Source of the DNA: Pseudomonadota bacterium
GTDB taxonomy: Bacteria > Pseudomonadota > Alphaproteobacteria > Caulobacterales > Caulobacteraceae
DNA length: 39,182 nt
Assembly: GCA_018241335.1 (NCBI GenBank)
Contig: JAFEEA010000012.1
Span: 1 to 39,182 of the forward strand
Direction of reading: 5' to 3'
Positions 7,022-14,841 of the stretch are shown here, in pieces (positions within the stretch are counted from its first letter, which is position 1; every line of letters begins with the position of its first letter). A program made the position numbers and the translations under genes. The notes beneath the pieces were generated by a model. It had not been told where the DNA came from. It did not search any database and saw nothing but the letters and a program-made list of their open reading frames with translations.

Positions 7022-8956
7022 CTACTCCGCCGCCGCGCGGACCTGGTCCGGGGCGCGGGCCTCGGCGGTCAGGAGAGCGATGGCTTCGTCGAGGGTGACC
7101 ACCGTCTGGGCGTCGGAGCCCAGGCGGCGCAGGGCGACCTTGCCCTCCTCGGCCTCGCGGCGGCCGACCACGGCGATGACCGGGACCTTGGCCAGGGAGT
7201 GCTCGCGGATCTTGTAGCCGACCTTCTCGTTGCGAAGATCGGTCTCGACCCGCAGGCCCGCCTTCTTGAACGCCGCCGCCGCCTTGTGGGCGTAGTCGTC
7301 GGCGTCGGAGGTGATCGTGGCCACCACCGCCTGGACCGGCGACAGCCATAGGGGGAAGGCGCCGGCATAGTTCTCGATCAGCACCCCGATGAAGCGCTCC
7401 AGCGAGCCGCAGATCGCCCGGTGCAGCATCACCGGCCGGTGCTTCTGGCCGTCCTCGCCCACATAGTCGGCGTCCAGCCGCTCGGGCAGGACGTAGTCGA
7501 GCTGGATGGTGCCGCAGGCCCACTGACGGCCGATGGCGTCCTTGAGGATGAAGTCCAGCTTGGGCGCGTAGAAGGCGCCGTCGCCCTCGGCGATCTTCGG
7601 CTCGACGCCGGCGGCGCGCGCCGCCGACAGCATCTGCGCCTCGGCCTTGTCCCAGAACTCGTCGGTGCCGGCGCGAATCTCCGGCCGCGTCGCCAGGGCG
7701 ATGTGGTCGCGCTCCAGGCCGAAGTCGGCGTGGATCGACGAGGCCAGCTCGATGAACCGCGTCGTTTCCGACTCGATCTGGTCCTCGCGGCAGAAGATGT
7801 GGCCGTCGTCCTGGGTGAAGGCGCGCACCCGCATCAGCCCGTGCAGCGACCCGGAGGGCTCATAGCGGTGGCACGAGCCGAACTCCGCCATGCGCAGGGG
7901 CAGCTCGCGATAGGAGCGCTGGCCGACGTTGAAGATCTGGATATGGCCGGGGCAGTTCATCGGCTTGAGGGAAAGCTCCTCGCCCTCCTCCGTCTCGCAG
8001 ACGAACATGTTGGGGCGATACTTCTCCCAGTGGCCCGACCGCTCCCAGAACACCCGGTCCAGGACCTGGGGCGTGCGCACCTCCACATAGCCGGCCGCGT
8101 CGAGCCGGCGTCGGATGTAGCTCTCGATCGTGCGCCACAGCGTCAGGCCCTTCTCGTGCCAGAACACCATGCCCTTGCCCTCTTCCTGCATGTGGAAGAG
8201 GTCCATGGCCCGCCCGATCCTGCGGTGGTCGCGCTTCTCGGCTTCCTCGACCCGCTTGAGGTAGGCCTCGAGGTCCGCTTCGGACGCCCAGGCCGTGCCG
8301 TAGATGCGCTGCAGCTGGGCGTTGTTCTGGTCGCCGCGCCAATAGGCGCCGGCCAGCTTGGTCAGCTTGAACGCCTTGCCGATGTGGCGCGTGGACGGCA
8401 GGTGCGGCCCGCGGCAGAGGTCCTTCCAGGACCCCTGGCGATAGACCGTGATCGGCTCGGCGCCCGGGATGCTCTCGATGATCTCGGCCTTGTAGGCCTC
8501 GCCGATGTCGCGGAAGTGCTTGATGGCTTCCTGGCGGTCCCAGACCTCGCGCGTGATCTTCTCGTCGCGGTCGACGATCTCCTTCATCCGCTTTTCGATC
8601 GTCGCCAGGTCATCGAGGCTGAACGGCTCGTCGCGGGCGAAGTCGTAGTAGAAGCCGTCCTCGACATTGGGGCCGATGGTCACCTGGGTGCCGGGGAACA
8701 GCTCCTGCACCGCCTCGGCCAGGATGTGGGCCGTGTCATGGCGGATGGTGTCGAGGGCCTCCGGCGCCTCGCGCGTGACGATCTCGATGGCCCCGCCGCC
8801 GTCCAGCGGTCGGTCGAGATCCAGCAGCTGGCCGTCCAGCTTGATCAGCAGGGCCTTCTTCTCCAGCGATTTCGAGATCGCGGCGGCGACGTCGCGGCCC
8901 GTGACGCCGGCGTCGAATTGACGGACGGAGCCGTCGGGGAACTTAAGATCGATCAT
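7022..8956 (-). CDS. thrS: Threonyl-tRNA synthetase
   Basis: This 644-residue class II synthetase charges tRNA-Thr. The order of domains is the N-terminal TGS domain ([17 protein letters not shown]), the editing/SAD domain (residues about 70-250), the catalytic core and the C-terminal anticodon-binding domain. The expected zinc ligands are all present: C335 in MNCPGH, H386 in QDDGHIF and H512 in MLHRAICG, each one residue beyond the E. coli positions. The start codon overlaps the yidD stop codon (ATGA), so thrS is translationally coupled to yidD and is the last gene of the leftward cluster that begins with cysS. Confidence 0.98.
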   Translation of the reverse strand: MIDLKFPDGSVRQFDAGVTGRDVAAAISKSLEKKALLIKLDGQLLDLDRPLDGGGAIEIVTREAPEALDTIRHDTAHILAEAVQELFPGTQVTIGPNVEDGFYYDFARDEPFSLDDLATIEKRMKEIVDRDEKITREVWDRQEAIKHFRDIGEAYKAEIIESIPGAEPITVYRQGSWKDLCRGPHLPSTRHIGKAFKLTKLAGAYWRGDQNNAQLQRIYGTAWASEADLEAYLKRVEEAEKRDHRRIGRAMDLFHMQEEGKGMVFWHEKGLTLWRTIESYIRRRLDAAGYVEVRTPQVLDRVFWERSGHWEKYRPNMFVCETEEGEELSLKPMNCPGHIQIFNVGQRSYRELPLRMAEFGSCHRYEPSGSLHGLMRVRAFTQDDGHIFCREDQIESETTRFIELASSIHADFGLERDHIALATRPEIRAGTDEFWDKAEAQMLSAARAAGVEPKIAEGDGAFYAPKLDFILKDAIGRQWACGTIQLDYVLPERLDADYVGEDGQKHRPVMLHRAICGSLERFIGVLIENYAGAFPLWLSPVQAVVATITSDADDYAHKAAAAFKKAGLRVETDLRNEKVGYKIREHSLAKVPVIAVVGRREAEEGKVALRRLGSDAQTVVTLDEAIALLTAEARAPDQVRAAAE

Positions 8957-9207
8957 GTCTCACATGTCCTGCTCCGGGGGCCGGAGCTTGGGGGAACGGG
9001 GTCGTATCCGGACCCGCCCCAGGGATGGCATCGACACAGGCGCCGGGCGGCGAGGAGGCCGCCCTTGACGGGCCCGTGCTGGATCAGGGCCTCCGCCGCA
9101 TAGTCCGAACAGGTCGGCATGAACCGGCATTGGCGCCCGAACCAGGGCGAAAGCGTCAGCTTGTAGGTCCGGTGGACGAACCGCACGCTGCGTTCAAAGG
9201 GGGTCAT
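8953..9207 (-). CDS. yidD: Membrane protein insertion efficiency factor YidD
   Basis: This 84-residue protein has the YidD core: an amphipathic N-terminus ([15 protein letters not shown]), [15 protein letters not shown] and [21 protein letters not shown]. The conserved cysteines and the HP-GG-DPVP ending are present. YidD helps YidC-dependent insertion at the inner membrane and is usually beside rnpA and yidC; here it lies between an IscU-like gene and thrS. It overlaps thrS by 4 bases and begins 61 bases after the IscU-like gene. Confidence 0.93.
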   Translation of the reverse strand: MTPFERSVRFVHRTYKLTLSPWFGRQCRFMPTCSDYAAEALIQHGPVKGGLLAARRLCRCHPWGGSGYDPVPPSSGPRSRTCET

Positions 9208-9268
9208 GCCGGCGGAGGGTTCTGCGATCGGGCGGAGCGGGGCTTATCGCACCCGTCCGCGAAGCCGA

Positions 9269-9730
9269 TCAAGCCGCGCCGGCGCGGCTAGTTCGCGACG
9301 TTTGGGCCGCCTGGGCCTGGCGGCAAGCCTCCACCGTCGCTTCGAACGCCAGCAGCGTCGAGGCGTGACGGGGGGGATAGTCCTTCACCGGCTCCAGCAT
9401 CTTCAGATCCGAAAATCGTCCCGAGGGCGGCGCGCCGCCCGTCTTCAACATAGCACGGAATGCATCCCGGGCCATTTCGATTTCCTGAACGGTGGCGCCC
9501 ACCACGTGCTCGCCCAGCACCGAGGCGGCCGCCTGGCCCAGGGCGCAGGCCTTGATGTCCTGGGCGAAGTCGGTGACCACCCCGCCTTCGACCTTGACGT
9601 CCACCACCACGCGGCTGCCGCACAGCTTGGAGACCTTCTCCGCCGTGCCGTCGGGCGCGTCGAGGCGGCCCAGCCGGGGCGTATTGGCCGCCAGCGCCAG
9701 AACCTTCGCGGAATAGAGGTCGTCGATCAT
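9269..9730 (-). CDS. IscU/SufU-type iron-sulfur cluster scaffold protein
   Basis: This 153-residue NifU N-terminal-like protein keeps the three cysteine positions used to hold a nascent Fe-S cluster: SKLCGSR, IKACALGQAA and VEACRQ. It opens with MIDDLYSAKVLALAANTPRLGRL, typical of the divergent alphaproteobacterial scaffold found next to yidD. ATG 9730 was chosen because it matches the usual family N-terminus; an upstream start at 9766 only adds residues unlike the family. No other isc or suf genes are in the window, so its cysteine desulfurase partner must be elsewhere. It lies 5 bases after the SRPBCC gene. Confidence 0.85.
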   Translation of the reverse strand: MIDDLYSAKVLALAANTPRLGRLDAPDGTAEKVSKLCGSRVVVDVKVEGGVVTDFAQDIKACALGQAAASVLGEHVVGATVQEIEMARDAFRAMLKTGGAPPSGRFSDLKMLEPVKDYPPRHASTLLAFEATVEACRQAQAAQTSRTSRAGAA

Positions 9731-9735
9731 GGCTC

Positions 9736-10200
9736 TTAGGTAGGGCTTTCGGCCTGTCCGCGCCACGCCGCCTCGACGCGCGTCTTCACCGCCTCGCCCA
9801 TGGCCGCGAAGCCGGAGCGGATGGCGCCGCGCATGGAGCGCGCCACCAGGGGCCCCAGCGGGCCGTCGAAGATCTCGCCGTTGGAGAAGATGCAGCCGGT
9901 GTCGGTCAGCTTTTCGATCTCGATGTAGCGGATGGTGCGCACCAGCCCGCCCAGCATGGAGAGCCGCCAGTGGATCAGCTCCTCCGGGGTCCAGCTTTCC
10001 ACGGTCGGCCGGATCACCTGCGGCTTGCGGCCGGGCAGGACCAGGGTCAGCTTGAGCTGGGCGCCGAAGGCCAGGGTTCCCTCGGCCTCGGTGTAGAGAG
10101 GGTTCCAGTCCTTCCAGTGGGCCAGGTCGCCCACCAGCTTCCAGATCTCGTGCGCCGGCGCGGCGATGCCCAGGCGGTGCTCGATCTTGACGCGGGCCAT
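9736..10200 (-). CDS. SRPBCC-family protein
   Basis: This 154-residue soluble protein has the polyketide-cyclase/SRPBCC pattern: IEHRLGIAAPAHEIWKLVGDLAHWKDWNPLY at the N-terminus, central strands around LVLPGRKPQVI, and a long C-terminal helix (SGFAAMGEAVKTRVEAAW). The ligand is unknown. Its ATG overlaps the cysS stop codon by one base (TGATG), so it is translationally coupled to cysS. It is unrelated in detail to the AHSA1-like protein at 2303-2812. Confidence 0.85.
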   Translation of the reverse strand: MARVKIEHRLGIAAPAHEIWKLVGDLAHWKDWNPLYTEAEGTLAFGAQLKLTLVLPGRKPQVIRPTVESWTPEELIHWRLSMLGGLVRTIRYIEIEKLTDTGCIFSNGEIFDGPLGPLVARSMRGAIRSGFAAMGEAVKTRVEAAWRGQAESPT

Positions 10201-11597
10201 CACACCGTCCCCTTCAGCTTCCAGGTCGCCCCGGTGGGGTTGTCCATGACCTCAACGTTGAGCGCGGTGAGCTCGGCGCGGATGCGGTCGGCGGTGGCCC
10301 AGTCCTTGGCGGCGCGGGCGGCGACGCGCTGGGCGATGAGGTCCTCGACCTTGGCCTTGAGGCCCACGTCCACCCCGCCCTGGAACCAGGCCTCGGGCCT
10401 GGCGTGCAGGAAGCCGATCAGGTTGGCCGAGGCCAGGAGCTCGCCCTTCACCCGCGCCTTGGCCTCGGCGGGCGCGCGCTCCAGGGCCTGGCCGAGGGCG
10501 TGCAGCTCGGCATAGGCCTTGGGCGTGTTGAGGTCGTCCATCAGGGCGTCCAGGAAGGCCGCCGAGGGGCCGGTCGCCTCGGCCTCGACGTCCTCGACCC
10601 GGCGCAGGACGCCGTAGAGGTAGTCGAGGCTGCCGCGGGCCTGCTCGATCACCTCGTCCGTCCAGGTCAGCGGCTGGCGGTAGTGCGCCGACAGCAGGGC
10701 CCAGCGCAGGGCCTCGCCCGGCCAGCGGGTGACCAGGTCGTGCACCAGCTGCACATTGCCCAGGGACTTGGACATCTTCTCCGAGCCCATGTTCAGGAAG
10801 CCGTTGTGCAGCCAGTAGTTGGCGTAGCCGCCTTCCGCCTTGTGGGCGTGGCCGTGGGCGCAGACGCCCTGGGCCAGCTCGTTCTCATGGTGCGGGAAGA
10901 TCAGGTCGTTGCCGCCGCCGTGGATGTCGATGGGGATGCCCAGGGTCTGCTCGATCATCGCCGAGCACTCGATATGCCAGCCGGGCCGGCCGGGGCCGAA
11001 GGGGCTGTCCCACACCGGCTCGCCCGGCTTGGAGGGCTTCCACAGCACGAAGTCGGCCGGGTGCTGCTTGTAGGGGGCGACGTCCACCCGCGCCCCGGCG
11101 ATCATGTCGTCCATCGAGCGGCCCGACAGCTTGCCGTATTCGCTGTAGGCCTGGGTGTTGAACAGCACGTGCCCCTCGGCGGCGTAGGCGCTGTTGTTGC
11201 GCACCAGCCGCTCGATCATGGCGATGATGGCGTCCATGGTCCGCGTGGCCCGCGGCTCGGCCGACAGCGGCAGGGCGCCCAGCTCCGACATGTCGGCGTG
11301 GTAGGCGTCCAGGTAGCGGGCGGTGATCACGTCGATCGGCACGCCCTCGTCGGCGGCCTTCTGGTTGATCTTGTCGTCCACGTCGGTGACGTTGGCGGCA
11401 TAGACCACGTGGTCCGCCCCATAGAGGTGGCGCAGCACCCGGAACAGCACGTCGAAGGCCACCACGGGCCGGGCGTTGCCGATGTGGGCGTAGTTGTAGA
11501 CCGTCGGTCCGCACACATACATCGTCACCCGTTCCGGATTGAGGGGAACGAAATCCCGCTTCTCGCGGGCCATGGTGTCGTAGAGCCGAAGGGTCAT
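10200..11597 (-). CDS. cysS: Cysteinyl-tRNA synthetase
   Basis: This 465-residue class I synthetase charges tRNA-Cys. It shows MYVCGPTVYNYAHIGNAR with zinc ligand C29 and the HIGN variant of the HIGH box, then WHIECSAM, GGGNDLIFPHHENELAQ, and KMSKSLGN as the KMSKS loop. The ATG at 11597 gives the usual family N-terminus (MTLRLYDTMAREKRDFVP); the frame remains open 120 bases further upstream, but that part is unlike the family. It heads a leftward cluster with the SRPBCC, IscU-like, yidD and thrS genes and diverges from folE. Confidence 0.98.
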   Translation of the reverse strand: MTLRLYDTMAREKRDFVPLNPERVTMYVCGPTVYNYAHIGNARPVVAFDVLFRVLRHLYGADHVVYAANVTDVDDKINQKAADEGVPIDVITARYLDAYHADMSELGALPLSAEPRATRTMDAIIAMIERLVRNNSAYAAEGHVLFNTQAYSEYGKLSGRSMDDMIAGARVDVAPYKQHPADFVLWKPSKPGEPVWDSPFGPGRPGWHIECSAMIEQTLGIPIDIHGGGNDLIFPHHENELAQGVCAHGHAHKAEGGYANYWLHNGFLNMGSEKMSKSLGNVQLVHDLVTRWPGEALRWALLSAHYRQPLTWTDEVIEQARGSLDYLYGVLRRVEDVEAEATGPSAAFLDALMDDLNTPKAYAELHALGQALERAPAEAKARVKGELLASANLIGFLHARPEAWFQGGVDVGLKAKVEDLIAQRVAARAAKDWATADRIRAELTALNVEVMDNPTGATWKLKGTV

Positions 11598-11780
11598 GTG
11601 CGCACTGACGTAAGGTGAAGGTTGCCGGAGAAAGGCGTCCGCCCATATACAAGTTGGCCGGTCGGGAAACCAATGGGGCTTGAGCCTGGTTTTTCGATCG
11701 CTGTGAAAGGGTGGCACGCGTCATTTCCGGAGCCCTCGCTCCGGCGCAACTCAGCCCTGGAAAGACCAGCAATCATCAGA

Positions 11781-12413
11781 ATGGACGCCATTTCCCGCGA
11801 CCGAACCCTCGTCGGCGCGCCCGACGTTGACCTTGAAGCCGTGCACAGGCCCTCCCGCGAGGAGGCCATGGAAGCCGTGCGGACCCTGATCGCCTGGGCC
11901 GGGGACGATCCCCGCCGCGAGGGCGTGCTGGATACGCCCAAGCGCGTGGTGGAAGCCTTCGAAGAATGGTTCGGCGGCTATCACGCCGACCCGGCCGCCG
12001 AGCTGGAGCGCACTTTCGAGGACGTGCAGGGCTACGACAACATCGTCTTCATGCGCGACATCGAGGTGGAGAGCCACTGCGAGCACCACATGGCCCCCTT
12101 CATCGGCAAGGCCTATGTCGCCTACCTGCCGACCAACCGGGTGGTGGGGCTGTCGAAGCTGGCGCGGGTGGTGGAGATCTTCTCCAAGCGCCTGCAGACC
12201 CAGGAAACCCTGACCCAGCAGATCACCGACGCCATCGCCGACAACCTGCGCCCAGCGGGCGTGGCGGTGATGATCGACGCCGAGCACCAGTGCATGACCA
12301 CCCGCGGCGTGCACCACCGCCACGCCTCGACCATCACCACCCAGTTCACCGGCGCCTTCAAGACCGACGTCGAGCTGCAGCGGCGGTTCCTGGATTTCTG
12401 TAACCGGAAGTGA
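11781..12413 (+). CDS. folE: GTP cyclohydrolase I
   Basis: This 210-residue enzyme converts GTP to dihydroneopterin triphosphate, the first step of folate synthesis. The zinc-binding and active-site motifs are present: ESHCEHHMAPF and QCMTTRGVHH, with the core VAYLPTNRVVGLSKLAR and TQEQIT-like TLTQQITDAI. The ATG at 11781 begins MDAISRDRTLVG; an open stretch upstream (from 11622) has no family similarity and lower GC. It is divergent from cysS across a 183-base gap in which I see no clear regulatory site. Confidence 0.97.
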   Translation: MDAISRDRTLVGAPDVDLEAVHRPSREEAMEAVRTLIAWAGDDPRREGVLDTPKRVVEAFEEWFGGYHADPAAELERTFEDVQGYDNIVFMRDIEVESHCEHHMAPFIGKAYVAYLPTNRVVGLSKLARVVEIFSKRLQTQETLTQQITDAIADNLRPAGVAVMIDAEHQCMTTRGVHHRHASTITTQFTGAFKTDVELQRRFLDFCNRK

Positions 12414-12435
12414 GACCCGGCTCCGCCCGTTCATA

Positions 12436-12567
12436 GCCCTCTCCCCGCTCGCGGGGAGAGGGTTGGGTGAGGGGTCTCCGGGCCACGCGGAGCCTTTTCC
12501 GAGAGCGTGGCGTGGGCGGCGGCGCCCCTCACCCAACCCTCTCCCCTGCTGGCGCGGGGGAGAGGGC
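12436..12567. repeat. CCCTCTCCC-type composite inverted repeat
   Basis: The left half is a CCCTCTCCCC/GGGGAGAGGG hairpin followed by TTGGGTGAGGGG. The right half is its mirror image: CCCCTCACCCAA, then CCCTCTCCCC/GGGGGAGAGGG. The layout is the same as in the repeat between rpsP and rimM. It lies between the ends of the convergent folE and DUF817 genes, and its right half supplies the last codons of the DUF817 gene. Confidence 0.75.
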
Positions 12568-13443
12568 TAGCGCGACCGGCTCTCCCTCGGGCTCGCGCAC
12601 CCGGCTCACCATCGTCACCAGCACGAAGCTGAGGATCATCAGCAGGTACCAGGCGCCCATCTTGTCGATCGGCACCATGGCCCAGCCATGCTTCTGGCTG
12701 GGATAGGCCCAGGCGCCGGCGAAGGTGCCGAGGTTCTCGGCGAACCAGATGAAGAGGGCGACCAGGACGAGGCCGAGCAGCAGGGGCATGCGCCGGGGCG
12801 TCCGGTCCGGGGTGAAGACGATCCAGGTGCGCCGCCAGATCAGGGCGGAAAAGGCGAAGAGGCCCAGCCGGATGTCCGGCCACCAGTGGTGGGTGAAGAA
12901 GTTGGCGTAGCTGAGGACCGCCAGGGCCCACGGCGCCCAGGCCGGCGGCCAATGGGTGAAGCGGAACTCGAACAGCCGCCAGGCGCGGGCGATGTAGCTG
13001 CCGATGCAGGCGTACATGAAGCCCGAGAAAAGCGGCACGCCGCCGATGCGCAGGAAGTTGGGCTCCGGATATATCCACGAGCCGTGGGCGGTCTTGAACA
13101 CCTCCATGATGGTGCCGACGACGTGGAAGACGGCGATCACCGCCGCCTCCTCCCAGCGTTCCAGCCTGGTCGCCAGCATCAGCGCCTGGATGGCCAGGGC
13201 GGCCACCACCAGGAAGTCATAGCGCGCGATCGCCGCGTGGCCACCTAAGGTCTTTGGCCAGACAAGGTGCGTGCCCAGGATCAGGGCCAGCATCGCGCCG
13301 CCGAACAGGCAGGCCCAGGCCTGTTTCAGCCCGAACAGCAGGAATTCGTAGAGGCCGGCGTTGAGCCGCGAGCGCGACGCCCAGGGGCGCATGGCCCGGT
13401 CGAAGTCGCCGACCTTGCCCTTGATCCAGTCCTTCAGGCTCAA
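12529..13443 (-). CDS. DUF817-family integral membrane protein
   Basis: This protein of about 304 residues has about eight hydrophobic helices and the features of the uncharacterised DUF817 family: YEFLLFGLKQAWACLFGG, then FHVVGTIMEVFKTAHGSWIYPE, FSGFMYACIGSYIARAW and ANFFTHHWWPDIR. Conserved His, Glu and Trp residues sit in or near the helices, but no reaction is known. The start is uncertain. I chose TTG 13443 because it leaves 63 bases before hisI; ATG 13497 is also in frame but would put the two divergent starts 10 bases apart. The last dozen residues (ALSPAPAGERVG) are encoded by the adjacent inverted repeat, so they are probably an accretion. Confidence 0.8.
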   Translation of the reverse strand: MSLKDWIKGKVGDFDRAMRPWASRSRLNAGLYEFLLFGLKQAWACLFGGAMLALILGTHLVWPKTLGGHAAIARYDFLVVAALAIQALMLATRLERWEEAAVIAVFHVVGTIMEVFKTAHGSWIYPEPNFLRIGGVPLFSGFMYACIGSYIARAWRLFEFRFTHWPPAWAPWALAVLSYANFFTHHWWPDIRLGLFAFSALIWRRTWIVFTPDRTPRRMPLLLGLVLVALFIWFAENLGTFAGAWAYPSQKHGWAMVPIDKMGAWYLLMILSFVLVTMVSRVREPEGEPVALALSPAPAGERVG

Positions 13444-13506
13444 AGCGGCGCCCCCATTCGGGCATGAGGCTAGCGTGAGCCGGGCCAGCGGCGCCATATG
13501 CGGCCT

Positions 13507-13923
13507 ATGAGCGAGCCCCTGTTCCCGACCCTCGACGACCACGACGCCCTGGAGCGCGGCGCGGTCCTGGCCCCGCGTTTCGACGCCAACGGCCTGATGG
13601 CGGCTATCGTCCAGCATGCCGAGACCGGCGAGGTGCTGATGGTCGGCTGGATGAACGCGCAGGCGCTGAAGCTGACCCTCGACACCGGTTTCACCCACTT
13701 CTGGAGCCGCAAGCGCCAGGAGATCTGGAAGAAGGGCGACACCTCCGGCCAGCTGCTGCCGGTCGTCGAGCTGCGGCTCGACTGCGACCAGGACGCGTTG
13801 CTGGTGCGCACCGTGCCCGGCGGCGACGGCGGCGTCTGCCACGTGGCGGGGTTCCGGTCGTGCTTCTATCGCCGGGTCGAGGACGGGGCCCTGGCCGAGG
13901 CGCCGGGGAGCCGGCTGGCATGA
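13507..13923 (+). CDS. hisI: Phosphoribosyl-AMP cyclohydrolase
   Basis: This 138-residue enzyme catalyses the third step of histidine synthesis, opening the adenine ring of phosphoribosyl-AMP. Family motifs are LMVGWMNAQALKLTLDTG, FWSRKRQEIWKKGDTSGQ, the metal-binding LDCDQDALLVRTV and GVCHVAGFRSCFYRR. HisE is not fused. I chose ATG 13507 over 13498 on family length. The stop codon overlaps the next start (ATGA), coupling it to a LysE-type exporter. Other his genes are not in the window. Confidence 0.96.
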   Translation: MSEPLFPTLDDHDALERGAVLAPRFDANGLMAAIVQHAETGEVLMVGWMNAQALKLTLDTGFTHFWSRKRQEIWKKGDTSGQLLPVVELRLDCDQDALLVRTVPGGDGGVCHVAGFRSCFYRRVEDGALAEAPGSRLA

Positions 13924-14570
13924 CCGCGCCGCAGGCGCTGGGCGCCTTCCTGATCGCCGCGGGGCTGCTGACCATCACGCCCGGCCTGGACACCGCCATG
14001 GTGCTACGAACCGCCGCCGTGGAGGGGCCGAGGCGGGCGGCCCTGGCGGCCGTGGGCGTGGCCCTGGGCTGCCTGGTCTGGGGCCTGGCGGTGGCCCTGG
14101 GCCTCGGCGTCCTGCTGACGGCATCGACCCTGGCCTACACGGTCCTGAAGTGGGCGGGGGCCGCCTACCTGGTCTGGCTGGGGGCGGGGATGATCCTCAA
14201 GCCCCGCCAGGGCTTCGACTTCGAGGCGTCCCTCCAGTCGCAACCGGCGCCCAAGGGCCGCTGGGCCGGCGCGACCGGCAACTGGTTCGTCCGTGGGCTG
14301 ATGACCAACCTGCTGAACCCCAAGGTCGGGGTGTTCTACATCTCGTTCCTGCCGCAGTTCGTGCCCTCAGGCGTCGACGCCGCGCCGTTCATCGTCCTGC
14401 TGGCGGCGATCCATGTGGGGCTTGGCCTCATCTGGTTCGCCGGCCTGATCACCGCGACCCGGCCCCTGAAGCGGTGGCTGTCGCGCGGGGCGGTGGTGCG
14501 CTGGCTGGACCGGGTGACCGGCGGCGTGTTCCTGGCTTTCGGCCTGAAGCTGGCGCTGGACCGGCGGTAG
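13920..14570 (+). CDS. LysE/RhtB-family exporter
   Basis: This 216-residue membrane protein has about six helices and the LysE family signature near the N-terminus (LLTITPGLDTAMVLRTA, the ITPGP-type motif), with GVALGCLVWGLAVALGLGVLL and, in the middle, GLMTNLLNPKVGVFYISFLPQFV. LysE/RhtB proteins export amino acids or related metabolites; the substrate cannot be read from sequence. It overlaps hisI by 4 bases, so the two are expected to be translated together. Whether this reflects histidine metabolism is a guess. Confidence 0.92.
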   Translation: MTAPQALGAFLIAAGLLTITPGLDTAMVLRTAAVEGPRRAALAAVGVALGCLVWGLAVALGLGVLLTASTLAYTVLKWAGAAYLVWLGAGMILKPRQGFDFEASLQSQPAPKGRWAGATGNWFVRGLMTNLLNPKVGVFYISFLPQFVPSGVDAAPFIVLLAAIHVGLGLIWFAGLITATRPLKRWLSRGAVVRWLDRVTGGVFLAFGLKLALDRR

Positions 14571-14632
14571 GGGTGGACGTTCGACAGGTTGTCCTCAAGG
14601 GCGGGAGTTTCCGATACCCTGACACCCCCTCC

Positions 14633-14813
14633 CATCCGTCATCCTGGGCCGTCGGCGCCCAGGATCCATACGCGCTGTAGCGCGATCCGCGAGCGGCAGC
14701 GGAGCGGCGCACAGGCGTCGGCTAGGGCCTGCTCCCGGCGCGCCCTTCGGTACGCGCCGCTCGTTCTCACGTGTTCATGGGTCCTGGGCACAAGGCCCAG
14801 GATGACGGATGGG
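14633..14813. repeat. Long inverted repeat with GTCATCC ends
   Basis: The ends form a perfect 18-base inverted pair, 14633-14650 and 14796-14813. Each arm can itself fold (CCTGGGCCGTCGGCGCCCAGG on the left, CCTGGGCACAAGGCCCAGG on the right). The right arm includes CACGTGTTCATGGGTCC, which also occurs in the element at 3180-3462. It takes up most of the gap between the convergent lysE-type and phoD genes; nothing else was seen there. Confidence 0.7.
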
Positions 14814-14841
14814 GCAGGTGACGTCACACAAAGCCACGCGC

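Noticed and set aside
11622-11780. Extended N-terminus for folE
   Set aside because: The 53 extra residues contain no family similarity and this stretch is lower in GC, consistent with non-coding leader and promoter DNA.
14633-14813. Inverted repeat as an attachment site or CRISPR
   Set aside because: There is no adjacent integrase or cas gene and no set of evenly spaced direct repeats.
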